64,000 nucleotides of DNA. Origin: Leptospira levettii (GTDB lineage Bacteria > Spirochaetota > Leptospiria > Leptospirales > Leptospiraceae). How positions within the stretch are numbered: position 1 is the first letter of the stretch; each line of letters starts with the position of its first letter. Shown one piece after another: positions 12,010 through 20,467 of the stretch. The notes under the pieces were generated by a model that searched no databases, had not been told where the DNA came from, and worked only from the letters and a program-made list of their open reading frames with translations. Position numbers and translations under genes: made by a program. Where the stretch lies: contig NZ_NPDM01000001.1 of the NCBI RefSeq assembly GCF_002812085.1, positions 248,001 through 312,000 on the forward strand. The letters are read 5' to 3'.

Positions 12010-12678
12010 CTATGTTAGTTTACGAGTTGCTTTTAGGATAGCTTGTTTTCTGTTATCAGTGATCTCTAAGTCCACTGAATCAAAAAGTTTTTGCATGACC
12101 ATCATACCACGCATCAGTGTTGCGGTGGAAGAAAATTTACCCCTTTGGATATCATCTTCTAAATTAAAATCTTTTACAGTATTGATCATTTCAATCGTAA
12201 ATACTTTTTGTTTATCGATTTGGAAGGTAACTTCCACACCACCACCATCACCGTACTTGGCGGCATTTTCAACGGCTTCTACGGTGGCGATACAAAGATC
12301 CATCCGTAACTCTTCATCAATTCCATTCCGTTTGAGAAAGTAGGCAAGTCTAGCTCGCACATACTGCATGGGGTTATAGTGAAGTGCTCCGAGGATCACA
12401 AAGGATTCGGATGTTCCCATCTTTCGGATGATGGAAGACTCGTCTGTAATGTAATACTCTCGCGGGTCAATGGGGTTTGTGGTGATGAGTCCTTCTTTGA
12501 CAAACTCATCCATCACTGTGGAGACGGTTTCCAAAGTTACGTTTGGTACATCTTTGAATTTTCTCTGGGTTTCCATAAACACCCAAGAGGTAAAATCGTT
12601 CACATTCCCCGAAAGTCCATTGGAGAACAAAGTTTTGATTTCTTTCTCTAACTCAGTTCTGGAGAGAGGGAACGGCAT
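12010..12678 (-). CDS. orphan GHKL-type ATP-binding protein (RsbW-like)
   Basis: 222 aa from ATG 12678, preceded by GGGA at close spacing. A TTG at 12693 would add five residues; neither start has a strong Shine-Dalgarno. The C-terminal half resembles the anti-sigma/serine kinase branch of HATPase_c: the N-box AVEAVENAAKYG is clear, and TLMRGMMVMQKLFDSVDL sits where RsbW proteins have their final glycine-rich box. The DxGxG glycines are not evident, so catalysis is uncertain. The N-terminal ~100 residues look like a winged-helix-type fold, which is inference. No dimerisation/phosphoacceptor domain or sigma-factor partner is adjacent. Confidence 0.65.
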   Translation of the reverse strand: MPFPLSRTELEKEIKTLFSNGLSGNVNDFTSWVFMETQRKFKDVPNVTLETVSTVMDEFVKEGLITTNPIDPREYYITDESSIIRKMGTSESFVILGALHYNPMQYVRARLAYFLKRNGIDEELRMDLCIATVEAVENAAKYGDGGGVEVTFQIDKQKVFTIEMINTVKDFNLEDDIQRGKFSSTATLMRGMMVMQKLFDSVDLEITDNRKQAILKATRKLT

Positions 12679-12726
12679 ATATTCCCATTTCAATGGGAAC
12701 GGAGGAACTGTAAATTGTTTTATCCC

Positions 12727-13194
12727 TTAGGGATTAGTCCTTGTTTTTTCTTGGCGCAGTGCTTCATAAAGGATGATGGCAACAGCATTGGATAAATTGA
12801 TCGAACGACTCGTTTCTGCCATAGGAATCGAAATGATTTGGTCAGAAGGGTGACCTTTGTGTATTTCTTCTGGAAGCCCAGAGGTCTCACGACCAAATAA
12901 AAACACATCTTGCGAGGAGAATGAAACATCCCAATAGGTTTTTTTTCCAAACTTAGATACTAGGAAAATTCGTTTCCCTTCCCCTTGTTTTGTCCTTTGG
13001 AATTCTTCCCATGAAGGAAACTGAGTCAAATCCAAGTCCTTCCAATAGTCGAGTCCCGCCCTCCTCACTGCCTTTTCAGAAAGATCAAAGGCTGGCTCAC
13101 CCACAATGGACAATGGAACCCCAGCATTCACACACAAACGGGCAATATTGCCAGTGTTAGGTGGAATTTCTGGGCGATACAATGCAACTTCCAA
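12727..13194 (-). CDS. trmL: tRNA (cytidine/uridine-34 2'-O)-methyltransferase TrmL
   Basis: 155 aa, the standard length of TrmL, the minimal SPOUT methyltransferase. Motif 1 PEIPPNTGNIARLC is near the N-terminus, motif 2 LFGRETSGLP is central, and motif 3 IPMAETSRSINLSNAVAI near the C-terminus forms the trefoil-knot SAM site. It methylates the wobble ribose of tRNA-Leu isoacceptors in characterised bacteria. It begins 4 bp after the S1 protein stop, in the same leftward run. Confidence 0.93.
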   Translation of the reverse strand: MEVALYRPEIPPNTGNIARLCVNAGVPLSIVGEPAFDLSEKAVRRAGLDYWKDLDLTQFPSWEEFQRTKQGEGKRIFLVSKFGKKTYWDVSFSSQDVFLFGRETSGLPEEIHKGHPSDQIISIPMAETSRSINLSNAVAIILYEALRQEKTRTNP

Positions 13195-13198
13195 GGAA

Positions 13199-14362
13199 CT
13201 ACTTCTTCTTTTTTTGGTTTTGGTTTTCCAAAGATTTTTTCAAAGCAAGACCAAAACTGGAAACCGAAGGATTGGACTCATCTTTAGAAAGATACTCTTG
13301 GTATTCCATTCTGTCTTTTGCTTCTGAAGCTTTGGAGATTGATAGAGCAATTTGTCTTTTTTCGGGATTGATTTCCAATACAAACACTTCTAGTTTTTGG
13401 CCAGGTTGGAACACTGTGTTGAGTGGAGTTCTTTGTGGGATTCCCGTTTCTTTGTTGGGAACAAGACCAGAAAAATCTTCTCCTAAGCGTACAAAAAGTC
13501 CGAATGGTTTGATGGATTCTACAGTACCTGAAATGATATCAGATTCTTTAAACGGAAGTTTGCCAGACCAAGGATCTGACAAAAAGTCTTTTACACTGAG
13601 GGAGATTTTATTCGTAGACCAATCCAAAGTTAGAATTTTTGCACGGAGTGTTTCTCCCACTCGAAACTCAGTTGTGAGGTCTGGACTTTTTTTGTATGTT
13701 GCTTCGGATTGTGGAACAAGGGCATCAAGCCCATCCATGTCCACGATGAGACCAAACTTATGGATACTTTTGACAGTGCAGGAAACAAACATTCCTACCT
13801 TTAATTCATCGCGTAACAGCTGTTTCTTTGTTTCTCTTTCTTTATCAGCAATTTTCTTTTGAGAAAGCAGGATTTTCGATTGTTTTTTTCCCAGTTCAGA
13901 GATGATAAACTTAATCCGTTTGCCCGCGATATTTTTACCTTTGAGTGATACATCCAATTGGCTGAATGGAACAAAAGCGGTGTAACTGCCAAGTTTCACA
14001 TCCCATCCACCATTCCCTTCTAATAATAGTTGGCCAAGCACTGGGATCTCAAACTGATTTGCGAGTTCTAAATTTTCTTCTGTTAGGTTGTCTTGTGAAA
14101 GGCAAGTGGTGAAATAAAAATCACCAGAATTTTCTTTTAAGAAATAAACGATCAGTGTATCACCAATTTTTGGTAAAACATCTTCTCTCCATTCTTCTGT
14201 AGAAATATTACCAATGACCTTGTTGTCAATGGTTCTAATGAATACATAGTCATTCTTAACAGCTGTTACTTTCGCTTCATGGCGTGAGCCAGGTTCAATG
14301 GATTGTCTTTTTTTAAAACTTTCTTCTAATAAACGGTCAAATTCTGAGGATGGGCCTTTCAT
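13199..14362 (-). CDS. S1 RNA-binding domain protein
   Basis: 387 aa with four tandem S1-like OB folds. The first two (about 20-75 and 100-165) are divergent. The third (about 185-255, with 'VKSIHKFGLIVDMDGLDALVP') and fourth (about 270-345, with 'VESIKPFGLFVRLGEDFSGLVP') are canonical. This is shorter than ribosomal protein S1 and probably a separate RNA-binding factor of the RpsA-like group. The C-terminal tail is Lys/Gln/Asn-rich. The start overlaps the amidohydrolase stop by 4 bp (14359-14362), so translation is probably coupled. Confidence 0.85.
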   Translation of the reverse strand: MKGPSSEFDRLLEESFKKRQSIEPGSRHEAKVTAVKNDYVFIRTIDNKVIGNISTEEWREDVLPKIGDTLIVYFLKENSGDFYFTTCLSQDNLTEENLELANQFEIPVLGQLLLEGNGGWDVKLGSYTAFVPFSQLDVSLKGKNIAGKRIKFIISELGKKQSKILLSQKKIADKERETKKQLLRDELKVGMFVSCTVKSIHKFGLIVDMDGLDALVPQSEATYKKSPDLTTEFRVGETLRAKILTLDWSTNKISLSVKDFLSDPWSGKLPFKESDIISGTVESIKPFGLFVRLGEDFSGLVPNKETGIPQRTPLNTVFQPGQKLEVFVLEINPEKRQIALSISKASEAKDRMEYQEYLSKDESNPSVSSFGLALKKSLENQNQKKKK

Positions 14363-15732
14363 TTTGCGGTTCCTTCCTTGGTGGGTTTCGAGGTATATAC
14401 CAATTTTCCTCCCAATACCATGGATTCAATTGGAAATATTCCAGAAGTGCGTTTCAGCGGATTTTCCGTAAGGATCGAAAAATGAGCAGGCCCTCCCACG
14501 CGGAGTTTGCCTCCATGGTCAGCTCCCAGGTATTGGCAGGTTGTTTCTGTTAAGGTTTGGATGATTCGACGTCTTATGATGGGTAGGCTTTCCTCATCTT
14601 TTGGGATGGAGAGAATCGTATAAGTTTTACGCCCAAAAACTGAGTCCCAAAAGTTTGAGGGACTTTCGTTTTGCCTTTCTTCTTTTTTCACATCGGATTG
14701 CAGTAAGGATTCCCAAAGTTTCACTTCCACAATGGCAGCTTGGCCAGGGAATAAACCCAAGTGACCTGCTCCACTCGCAAACAATAAATTAGAATGTGTC
14801 TCCTTTTCCAATTGGAACTGGCTCGCAAAAACAGAAAAAGGTATGGTGGGAAACGATTCAGAATTTTCCTCTTCGGGGACAAGTGACTCTTTCCAATACT
14901 TTGCATAATGAGGATTGAGTTTTGCCCAATGGGTTTGTTCTTCTTTCCAAACTTCTGGGTTCTTTTTTAATTCCTGGAGGTATAAAATGCCAAACATAGG
15001 TGCCCATAAAAAGTTTCGCTTCTGCGCTCGGAACAAATTGGTTCCTTCAGGCATCGGATGGAATAAAACAGAAAATCCTGTATCCAATGCATCTTCCCAA
15101 CTGGTTTTATCAGCGAAGGTATAAGCAAGAGCTAAATGGCCATTCTCTTCTACTTCCTTTCGTTTGGAAAAAAGTTCCGTTTGCGAAAACCCACGGTTGT
15201 CCATTTCCTTCAGAAAAATCGGGAAGTGCCGATTTCGTTTCGGGTCAAACGTCCCTTTTAAACCAGATTGGTAAATGGCACCATCACCAACATTGAGTTC
15301 TGGGTACAAATTTGGTTTCTGCGATTGGGAGAGGATGGGACCATTCCATTTTGACTTTGCCATTTCCTTTAGCAGTGGAGCCAAATTGGGATCCGCAACG
15401 GATTCGATATGGCTAAACCCAGCAGATAAATACCCAAGTAGGACTTTGGGAAGTTCCCCTTTGGATGTTTTGCCCCCAACTGCATTTGCCCCGATGGTTA
15501 CGGATGCATCACAAAACCCTGGGAGAATGAATTCTGGGTTCGGAATTTCTTTTGCCTGTTGGATGGAAACGATTTTACCCTGCGATACTTCTACATTGAC
15601 AAATCCAGAAAAATTGGCTTTTTCACTGTCCCAAATCCGAACAGATTTCATTTTCAAAGATTGTGGCAAAAGAATCGAGGGGGCAATGGCCGATAGGAAT
15701 AAGGTGAGGGATAGAAGCCTGCGGTTTTTCAT
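14359..15732 (-). CDS. exported amidohydrolase-like protein
   Basis: 457 aa from ATG 15732. This start places a signal peptide (KNRRLL, then a hydrophobic run ending near 'SILLPQ') at the N-terminus; a longer frame to 15819 adds an unlikely leader. The body has the amidohydrolase layout: an N-terminal beta-sandwich strand set, 'FILPGFCDASVTIGANAVGG' where metal-binding HxH normally sits, and a C-terminal 'GKLRVGGPAHFSIL..NPLK' urease-alpha-like end. The usual HxH after 'PGFxDxH' is replaced by DAS, so the metal site looks degenerate and hydrolase activity is doubtful. It is divergent from the GHKL ATPase gene with 36 bp between starts. Confidence 0.65.
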   Translation of the reverse strand: MKNRRLLSLTLFLSAIAPSILLPQSLKMKSVRIWDSEKANFSGFVNVEVSQGKIVSIQQAKEIPNPEFILPGFCDASVTIGANAVGGKTSKGELPKVLLGYLSAGFSHIESVADPNLAPLLKEMAKSKWNGPILSQSQKPNLYPELNVGDGAIYQSGLKGTFDPKRNRHFPIFLKEMDNRGFSQTELFSKRKEVEENGHLALAYTFADKTSWEDALDTGFSVLFHPMPEGTNLFRAQKRNFLWAPMFGILYLQELKKNPEVWKEEQTHWAKLNPHYAKYWKESLVPEEENSESFPTIPFSVFASQFQLEKETHSNLLFASGAGHLGLFPGQAAIVEVKLWESLLQSDVKKEERQNESPSNFWDSVFGRKTYTILSIPKDEESLPIIRRRIIQTLTETTCQYLGADHGGKLRVGGPAHFSILTENPLKRTSGIFPIESMVLGGKLVYTSKPTKEGTAK

Positions 15733-15768
15733 GCTAGCGGTCTTAGTACCTTGACAGTAAGGACTAGA

Positions 15769-16467
15769 ATGGAAAAGATTTCGGGTATGGGAAAGGAAAC
15801 AAGCGAGATTTCTGATCACATCAAATTACATATCGAAAACGGGAAAATTCTCTCGCTAAAGACCCATCGGGTCTCCAAATCCGTTGAAGAACACATCAAG
15901 GAGGCCGTAGGCCTCATTTTGGACAGACTCACTTACCCAACCCTTGTTCCCACTCTCTACACCATCATCAAAGAACTCGCCATCAATGCCTGTAAGGCCA
16001 ACCAAAAACGGGTCTTTTTTGAAGAAAGGGGTTATAGTATGTTAAACCCTTCCGAATATGCGAGAGGGGTTAGGGAATACCGAGAGATGTTTTCCGAAGA
16101 AATGTCGAACGAGTTTGGGATCAAAGCCAAAAAAAAAGGATATTACTGCCTCATTAATTTTAAATACAACGATGATGGTATCATCATTGAAGTGATCAAC
16201 AATACACCCATTGCCAAAGAAGAAGAAAAATCCATCCGAGAACGATTGGAAAAGGGGATGATGTATGATGACATCGCTCAGTTTTATATCGACAATGCGG
16301 ACACTTCAGAAGGTGCGGGTCTTGGTCTTGCGCTTATCCTCATTATGCTAAAAGGGGAAGGCATTGATCCTAATTTTTTTAGAATCATCATTGGCGAAGA
16401 TTCCACCATTGCTAGATTGGAAATACCTTTAACAGAAAAGTTTATTTCCCAACGCGATTCTAATTAA
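15769..16467 (+). CDS. orphan HATPase_c (histidine-kinase-like ATPase) protein
   Basis: 232 aa from ATG 15769, with AAGGA 5 nt upstream; TTG 15751 is a weaker alternative. The N-box IIKELAINACKAN and a good glycine box EGAGLGLALILIMLKG identify a GHKL ATP-binding fold. No HisKA domain, transmembrane segment or receiver is present. It could be a stand-alone phosphorelay or chaperone-type ATPase or a switch kinase. A second orphan GHKL protein lies 3 kb away on the other strand. Confidence 0.7.
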   Translation: MEKISGMGKETSEISDHIKLHIENGKILSLKTHRVSKSVEEHIKEAVGLILDRLTYPTLVPTLYTIIKELAINACKANQKRVFFEERGYSMLNPSEYARGVREYREMFSEEMSNEFGIKAKKKGYYCLINFKYNDDGIIIEVINNTPIAKEEEKSIRERLEKGMMYDDIAQFYIDNADTSEGAGLGLALILIMLKGEGIDPNFFRIIIGEDSTIARLEIPLTEKFISQRDSN

Positions 16468-16474
16468 CCCCTCA

Positions 16475-17317
16475 ATGACATCAATCCCCCTTTCTTGTAC
16501 CATCATCACTTTAAACGAAGAAGACAATCTCAGTCGCACTCTCCAAGCGATTTCCTTCATTGAAGATATAGTTGTTGTAGATTCAGGTTCTACTGATGAT
16601 ACAGTGAACATCGCCAAATCATTTGGTGCCCGTGTTTACCATCATGAGTTCCAAAACTATGCTGACCAAAAAAACTTTGCGATCACAAAAACCAAACATG
16701 ATTGGGTCCTTGCCATCGATGCTGATGAAGTAGTTTCCCCCAAACTCAAAGAAGAAATTCTAGTTCTATTTACGAAACTTCCTTTGGAAACAAAGGGATA
16801 TCTTATCCCAAGACTTACTTATTATTTAGGAAAATGGATTCGATTTGGTGGTTATTATCCAAATTACCAAATGCGTTTGTTCCAAAAATCAGAAGGACAG
16901 TTTAGCGGTGGTTTGGTGCATGAACGAGTCAAACTGAATGGTAAACCATCAAAGTTAAAAAATCCTCTTTTCCATTATTCTTACAAAAACATATCAGACC
17001 ATTTAAAGTTTATAGATCGTTATTCGAGTTTGTTTGCAGAAGAAGAATTTAGAAAAGGAAAACGATCTTCGGTTTTTTGGGCTTTCTTAAAAGGATGTTT
17101 TAAAGGATTTTATATGTATTGGATTCGTTTGGGAATCCTAGATGGAAAACAAGGATTTGTCCTTGCTCTCCTTGGATTTTATTATAACTTTTTAAAGTAT
17201 TTGAAGTTGTATGAGAAATCGAACTCAGTCCCTTCTTTCTTTGTTATGATTGATTCGATTCATGATGTAGAGAGCAAAAAAACCACCAAGAAAAATAGCG
17301 ACCAAATTCACGTTTGA
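16475..17317 (+). CDS. family 2 glycosyltransferase (WaaE/KdtX type)
   Basis: 280 aa. The N-terminal GT-A fold starts with LSCTIITLNEEDNLSRTL, followed by VVVDSGSTDDT and the metal-binding AIDADEV (DxD-type). The later 'GGYYPNYQMRLFQKSEGQFSGGLVHERV' segment is typical of WaaE/LgtF glucosyltransferases acting on lipopolysaccharide core or related glycans. A membrane-associated C-terminal segment (about 215-255) is visible. It starts 7 bp after the GHKL ATPase stop. Its last 93 bp overlap a convergent membrane-protein gene. Confidence 0.85.
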   Translation: MTSIPLSCTIITLNEEDNLSRTLQAISFIEDIVVVDSGSTDDTVNIAKSFGARVYHHEFQNYADQKNFAITKTKHDWVLAIDADEVVSPKLKEEILVLFTKLPLETKGYLIPRLTYYLGKWIRFGGYYPNYQMRLFQKSEGQFSGGLVHERVKLNGKPSKLKNPLFHYSYKNISDHLKFIDRYSSLFAEEEFRKGKRSSVFWAFLKGCFKGFYMYWIRLGILDGKQGFVLALLGFYYNFLKYLKLYEKSNSVPSFFVMIDSIHDVESKKTTKKNSDQIHV

Positions 17318-17569
17318 TAATTGTGTTGATCCAATTTTCGGTGACATGAGCCACATGATGATGTCTCTGATGTAAGTTTGTAGGGTTGCAAATACAATCA
17401 AAGCTCCAATCCCCGCAACAAATGTGGACCCCCAAAACTTTCCTAGTAGGTCTTTTCGTTTGTAATAATAAAAATAATAGGCACAGGCTGCGGATGCGAG
17501 AAAAAAGAATAAAATATCAACGAGAATTGTCCATGGTTCTGATGGTGCGGCAAGCGGTAATGAAATCAT
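17225..17569 (-). CDS. small integral membrane protein, unknown
   Basis: 114 aa with three clear hydrophobic segments (about 12-34, 45-66, 88-106) separated by short charged loops (YKRKD, SPKIGS) and a basic C-terminus. I recognise no family. The regular membrane topology argues it is coding despite a 93-bp convergent overlap with the glycosyltransferase gene. Upstream it faces aroE divergently across 74 bp. Confidence 0.55.
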   Translation of the reverse strand: MISLPLAAPSEPWTILVDILFFFLASAACAYYFYYYKRKDLLGKFWGSTFVAGIGALIVFATLQTYIRDIIMWLMSPKIGSTQLSNVNLVAIFLGGFFALYIMNRINHNKERRD

Positions 17570-17643
17570 TGGTCTTGTACCTGTCTATTACCTATTTTCG
17601 GTAAGCCATTGTTTAGTCCATAAGATAAAAAAAGAGGTTTTCC

Positions 17644-18534
17644 TTGTATTCAAAACACACAGAGATCTTTGGCATATTGGGATTTCCCTTAGGCCATACC
17701 CTATCCCCTTGGATCCACAATTCTCTATTCAAACAGAGCGGTTATGATGGAGTGTATCTTGTTTTTGAAAACGAACACTGGAAACAGATCGGATTAAAAC
17801 CACTGCTCGATTTAGGTGTCAAAGGAGTTTCTGTTACGATACCATTTAAAGAATGGGCGTATACCCAAGCAAACGAAGTCTGTGAAGCCTCAAAAACGAT
17901 GGCAGCATCCAATACACTCCTCTTTCGAAATGGCATCAGTGCTGTGAATACAGATGGTACGGGAGCACTAGAGTCGATCAAACAAATGAATTCAGATTTG
18001 GTAAACTCTGGGATCGAAAAAAAAATTTTGGTCCTCGGGAGTGGAGGAAGTGCCAAAGGGATTCTTTTTGCCATCGCAAAAGAATTAGAAGGTAATCACA
18101 AACAACATTCTTTCAAACGAAAGGTACACATTCTTGCCAGAAACAAAGAAGCTAAAAATGAAATCGAACAATCGTTAGGAAAACCTTTTTGGCTAGAACA
18201 ACCTTCGAAAGAGGAAGTGATACAAAATAAAGAAGATTACGATCTCATCATTCATACCACACCTGTGGGCATGAAAGGAGTTGGTGGTGAACCCATTTTA
18301 GACTCTCATTTTTTTACCAAAAAACATACGTTATTCGATATTGTTTACAACCCTTTGGAAACTGATCTTGTAAAGGAAGCCAAGAAAAAAAAGGCAGAGA
18401 TCATCCCTGGTTATCATATGTTATTGTACCAAGGGATCAGACAATTTGAACTATTTACTGGCGAAACACTTAAGAAAAAATGGATTCAAAAAGTAGAATC
18501 TATTTTACTGAAAGAATTAAAAAATAGAAAATAA
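17644..18534 (+). CDS. aroE: shikimate dehydrogenase
   Basis: 296 aa. The substrate half starts with FGILGFPLGHTLSPWIHN; VTIPFKE holds the catalytic Lys and NTDG the Asp. The NADPH-binding loop GSGGSAKG follows at about 124-131. It reduces 3-dehydroshikimate to shikimate in the aromatic amino acid and folate pathways. The start is TTG at 17644 with AGAGG 6-7 nt upstream. It is followed 17-26 bp later by folC, another folate-linked gene. Confidence 0.93.
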   Translation: MYSKHTEIFGILGFPLGHTLSPWIHNSLFKQSGYDGVYLVFENEHWKQIGLKPLLDLGVKGVSVTIPFKEWAYTQANEVCEASKTMAASNTLLFRNGISAVNTDGTGALESIKQMNSDLVNSGIEKKILVLGSGGSAKGILFAIAKELEGNHKQHSFKRKVHILARNKEAKNEIEQSLGKPFWLEQPSKEEVIQNKEDYDLIIHTTPVGMKGVGGEPILDSHFFTKKHTLFDIVYNPLETDLVKEAKKKKAEIIPGYHMLLYQGIRQFELFTGETLKKKWIQKVESILLKELKNRK

Positions 18535-18559
18535 ATTCTAAATTACCCAGTTGTTAACA

Positions 18560-19768
18560 ATGCAGTTCATAGAGTTTTTAAACCAGAGGCAAAACATTGA
18601 AAAAACTAGAAATTTTAATGTCTTCCAAAATTATTCCCTGGATGGATTAAAATCTGTATTTGAACATATAGAAAGATCCTTTGATCAAAAAAAACCAAAA
18701 CCCATACGGATCAGCGTTGTTGGGACAAACGGAAAAGGTTCCACCTCACACTACTTAGCCTGTTTATTCTCAAAATTAGGATACAACACAGGACTTTATA
18801 CATCACCTCACTTACTCACACCATTAGAAAGATTACAACTGGTGAGAAATGGTGAACCTTCCCTTCCTAACATAGAGGATATAAATCTATGTTTCCAAAA
18901 CTTTTTTTTAGCAGATTTACATCGTTATGATTCTTTGACTTACTTTGAATTTCTCACTGTATTTGCGTATCGATTTTTCCATGAACAAAATATGGAAGTG
19001 GAGATTTGGGAAGCGGGTCTTGGAGGAAGGTTAGATGCTACAAAACTTGTAGAAGCAGACTACATTGTCCTCACGAAAATTGGACTCGATCATTCTGCAA
19101 TTTTAGGGAACACAAAAGAAGCCATCTGCCAAGAAAAACTCGGCATTACGGGTGAAAAAACTTTGTCTCTATTTGCGTTTCAAGAAGAGGTAGAAACACT
19201 TCCCGAATCATTTCACAATCGGCCTAAAAAAGAATTGGTTCCCCTCCATGTGATTTCCATTCCACCTAAGGAAAGTTATTTGGAGACTAATTTTCTATAT
19301 GCAAAAAATATCGTTTCGAAAATTCTAAAGGAACAACAATCATCAGTATCCAAGATTCCCTATGTTTCCATTCGAAAACCGAAAGGAAGGATGGAAGTCC
19401 TTTCCGACTCACCATTGGTAGTGTTTGACCCTTCCCATAACCCGGATGCCATCGGTACCACCTCCTTTGAATTTGCCAAACATCACAAAAAATTCCACAT
19501 TCTACTCGGGAGCCTTCCCGACAAAGACCTGACCGGGATCCTAGATGCCTTACCTGAACCATACCTAGAAAACCTCATCCTTTGGGAGGGAGAAGGTTTT
19601 GGACGATTCCCTGCCCCCACAGGGAAGTTAAAGGAGAGAACCATAAGGCATTCTTCCCTTCCCGGGTTAGTTCCCTTATTCCAAGGCGAAATTCCCGTTT
19701 TGGTGTTAGGAAGTTTCCGACTTTATGGAATTGTGGCAAATTTAATACAAAATACAATAAAGATGTAA
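18560..19768 (+). CDS. folC: folylpolyglutamate synthase / dihydrofolate synthase
   Basis: 402 aa from ATG 18560; TTG 18551 in the same frame is less likely. Mur-ligase-type ATP-binding loop GTNGKGSTSHYLA near 51-63, 'GLYTSPHLLTPLERLQL', the 'WEAGLGGRLDATK' block and 'VVFDPSHNPDA' in the C-terminal domain identify FolC. It adds glutamates to folates and may also make dihydrofolate from dihydropteroate. It forms a likely operon with aroE. Confidence 0.93.
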   Translation: MQFIEFLNQRQNIEKTRNFNVFQNYSLDGLKSVFEHIERSFDQKKPKPIRISVVGTNGKGSTSHYLACLFSKLGYNTGLYTSPHLLTPLERLQLVRNGEPSLPNIEDINLCFQNFFLADLHRYDSLTYFEFLTVFAYRFFHEQNMEVEIWEAGLGGRLDATKLVEADYIVLTKIGLDHSAILGNTKEAICQEKLGITGEKTLSLFAFQEEVETLPESFHNRPKKELVPLHVISIPPKESYLETNFLYAKNIVSKILKEQQSSVSKIPYVSIRKPKGRMEVLSDSPLVVFDPSHNPDAIGTTSFEFAKHHKKFHILLGSLPDKDLTGILDALPEPYLENLILWEGEGFGRFPAPTGKLKERTIRHSSLPGLVPLFQGEIPVLVLGSFRLYGIVANLIQNTIKM

Positions 19769-19788
19769 AATTGGACTTTACAAATGAA

Positions 19789-19828
19789 TCCTGAACGAGA
19801 TTGTTCTTTTAGGAAACATCGTTCAGGA
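19789..19828. promoter_or_regulatory. inverted repeat immediately before the TetR gene
   Basis: Perfect 10-bp arms TCCTGAACGA (19789-19798) and TCGTTCAGGA (19819-19828), arm starts 30 bp apart, ending 2 nt before the ATG at 19831. A smaller repeat GAAC..GTTC lies at 19793-19806. The right arm holds the only purine-rich AGGA near the start codon. It could be a self-regulatory TetR operator or an RNA hairpin that hides the ribosome site. Confidence 0.6.
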
Positions 19829-19830
19829 CT

Positions 19831-20451
19831 ATGCAAACTCCAAAAGAACATACTAGAAAAGAAATTCTACAAGCAGCTCGTGAAGAGTTCATCCAACTTG
19901 GTTTTGAAAAAGCCAGTATGCGAACCATTGCCAAAAAAGCAAAGGTATCAACGAGTAATATCTACAATTACTTCGAAAACAAAGAACACTTACTGACAGA
20001 GATCTTACAACCAGTGTTATCAGGACTTGAGAAAGCATTCGCCTATGTCTCACATCCTGATTATTTTGAAAAAAGGTTTAACGACAGTTATGAGACGTGG
20101 AGAGAAAGATTCCACATCGCTCTGGATTATGTGGATGCAAACAGGGATGATTTTATCCTGCTCCTCACAAAGGCTCAAGGGTCCCATTTGGAAGAATTTC
20201 CAGAAACTGTCCTTACAAGACTTACCAAAATCAATTTTGAGCAATACTCAACTTTCAAACAAAAAAATCCAACCTATAAAGGTGAAGTAGATGAGTTTGT
20301 GGTCCGTAACATCTTATCTTTTTTCCTGAATATCTTTGTCCAAATGGTACGACAAGGGATTTCCAAACAAGACATGCTTGTTTACCAAGATAGTTTCCTT
20401 AAATTTTTGCATTTTGGATACAAAGGATCGATTGCCTCCGATTTGAACTGA
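19831..20451 (+). CDS. TetR/AcrR family transcriptional regulator
   Basis: 206 aa. The N-terminal TetR helix-turn-helix is complete: RKEILQAAREEFIQLGFEKA then MRTIAKKAKVSTSNIYNYF (about 10-50). The C-terminal ligand-binding domain is variable and gives no inducer hint. A perfect inverted repeat lies directly upstream, supporting autoregulation. Neighbours folC and trpF are probably not its targets merely by position, although trpF starts only 16 bp downstream and could be co-transcribed. Confidence 0.9.
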   Translation: MQTPKEHTRKEILQAAREEFIQLGFEKASMRTIAKKAKVSTSNIYNYFENKEHLLTEILQPVLSGLEKAFAYVSHPDYFEKRFNDSYETWRERFHIALDYVDANRDDFILLLTKAQGSHLEEFPETVLTRLTKINFEQYSTFKQKNPTYKGEVDEFVVRNILSFFLNIFVQMVRQGISKQDMLVYQDSFLKFLHFGYKGSIASDLN

Positions 20452-20467
20452 ATCAATCTGGTTCTCG

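Noticed and set aside
11822..12343. 173-codon plus-strand frame over the start of uvrB
   Set aside because: uvrB and the GHKL gene explain the sequence; no ribosome site or family motif on the plus strand.
13161..13862. 233-codon plus-strand frame opposite the S1 protein gene
   Set aside because: The opposite strand encodes canonical S1 repeats; this frame has Ser/Arg-rich noise composition.
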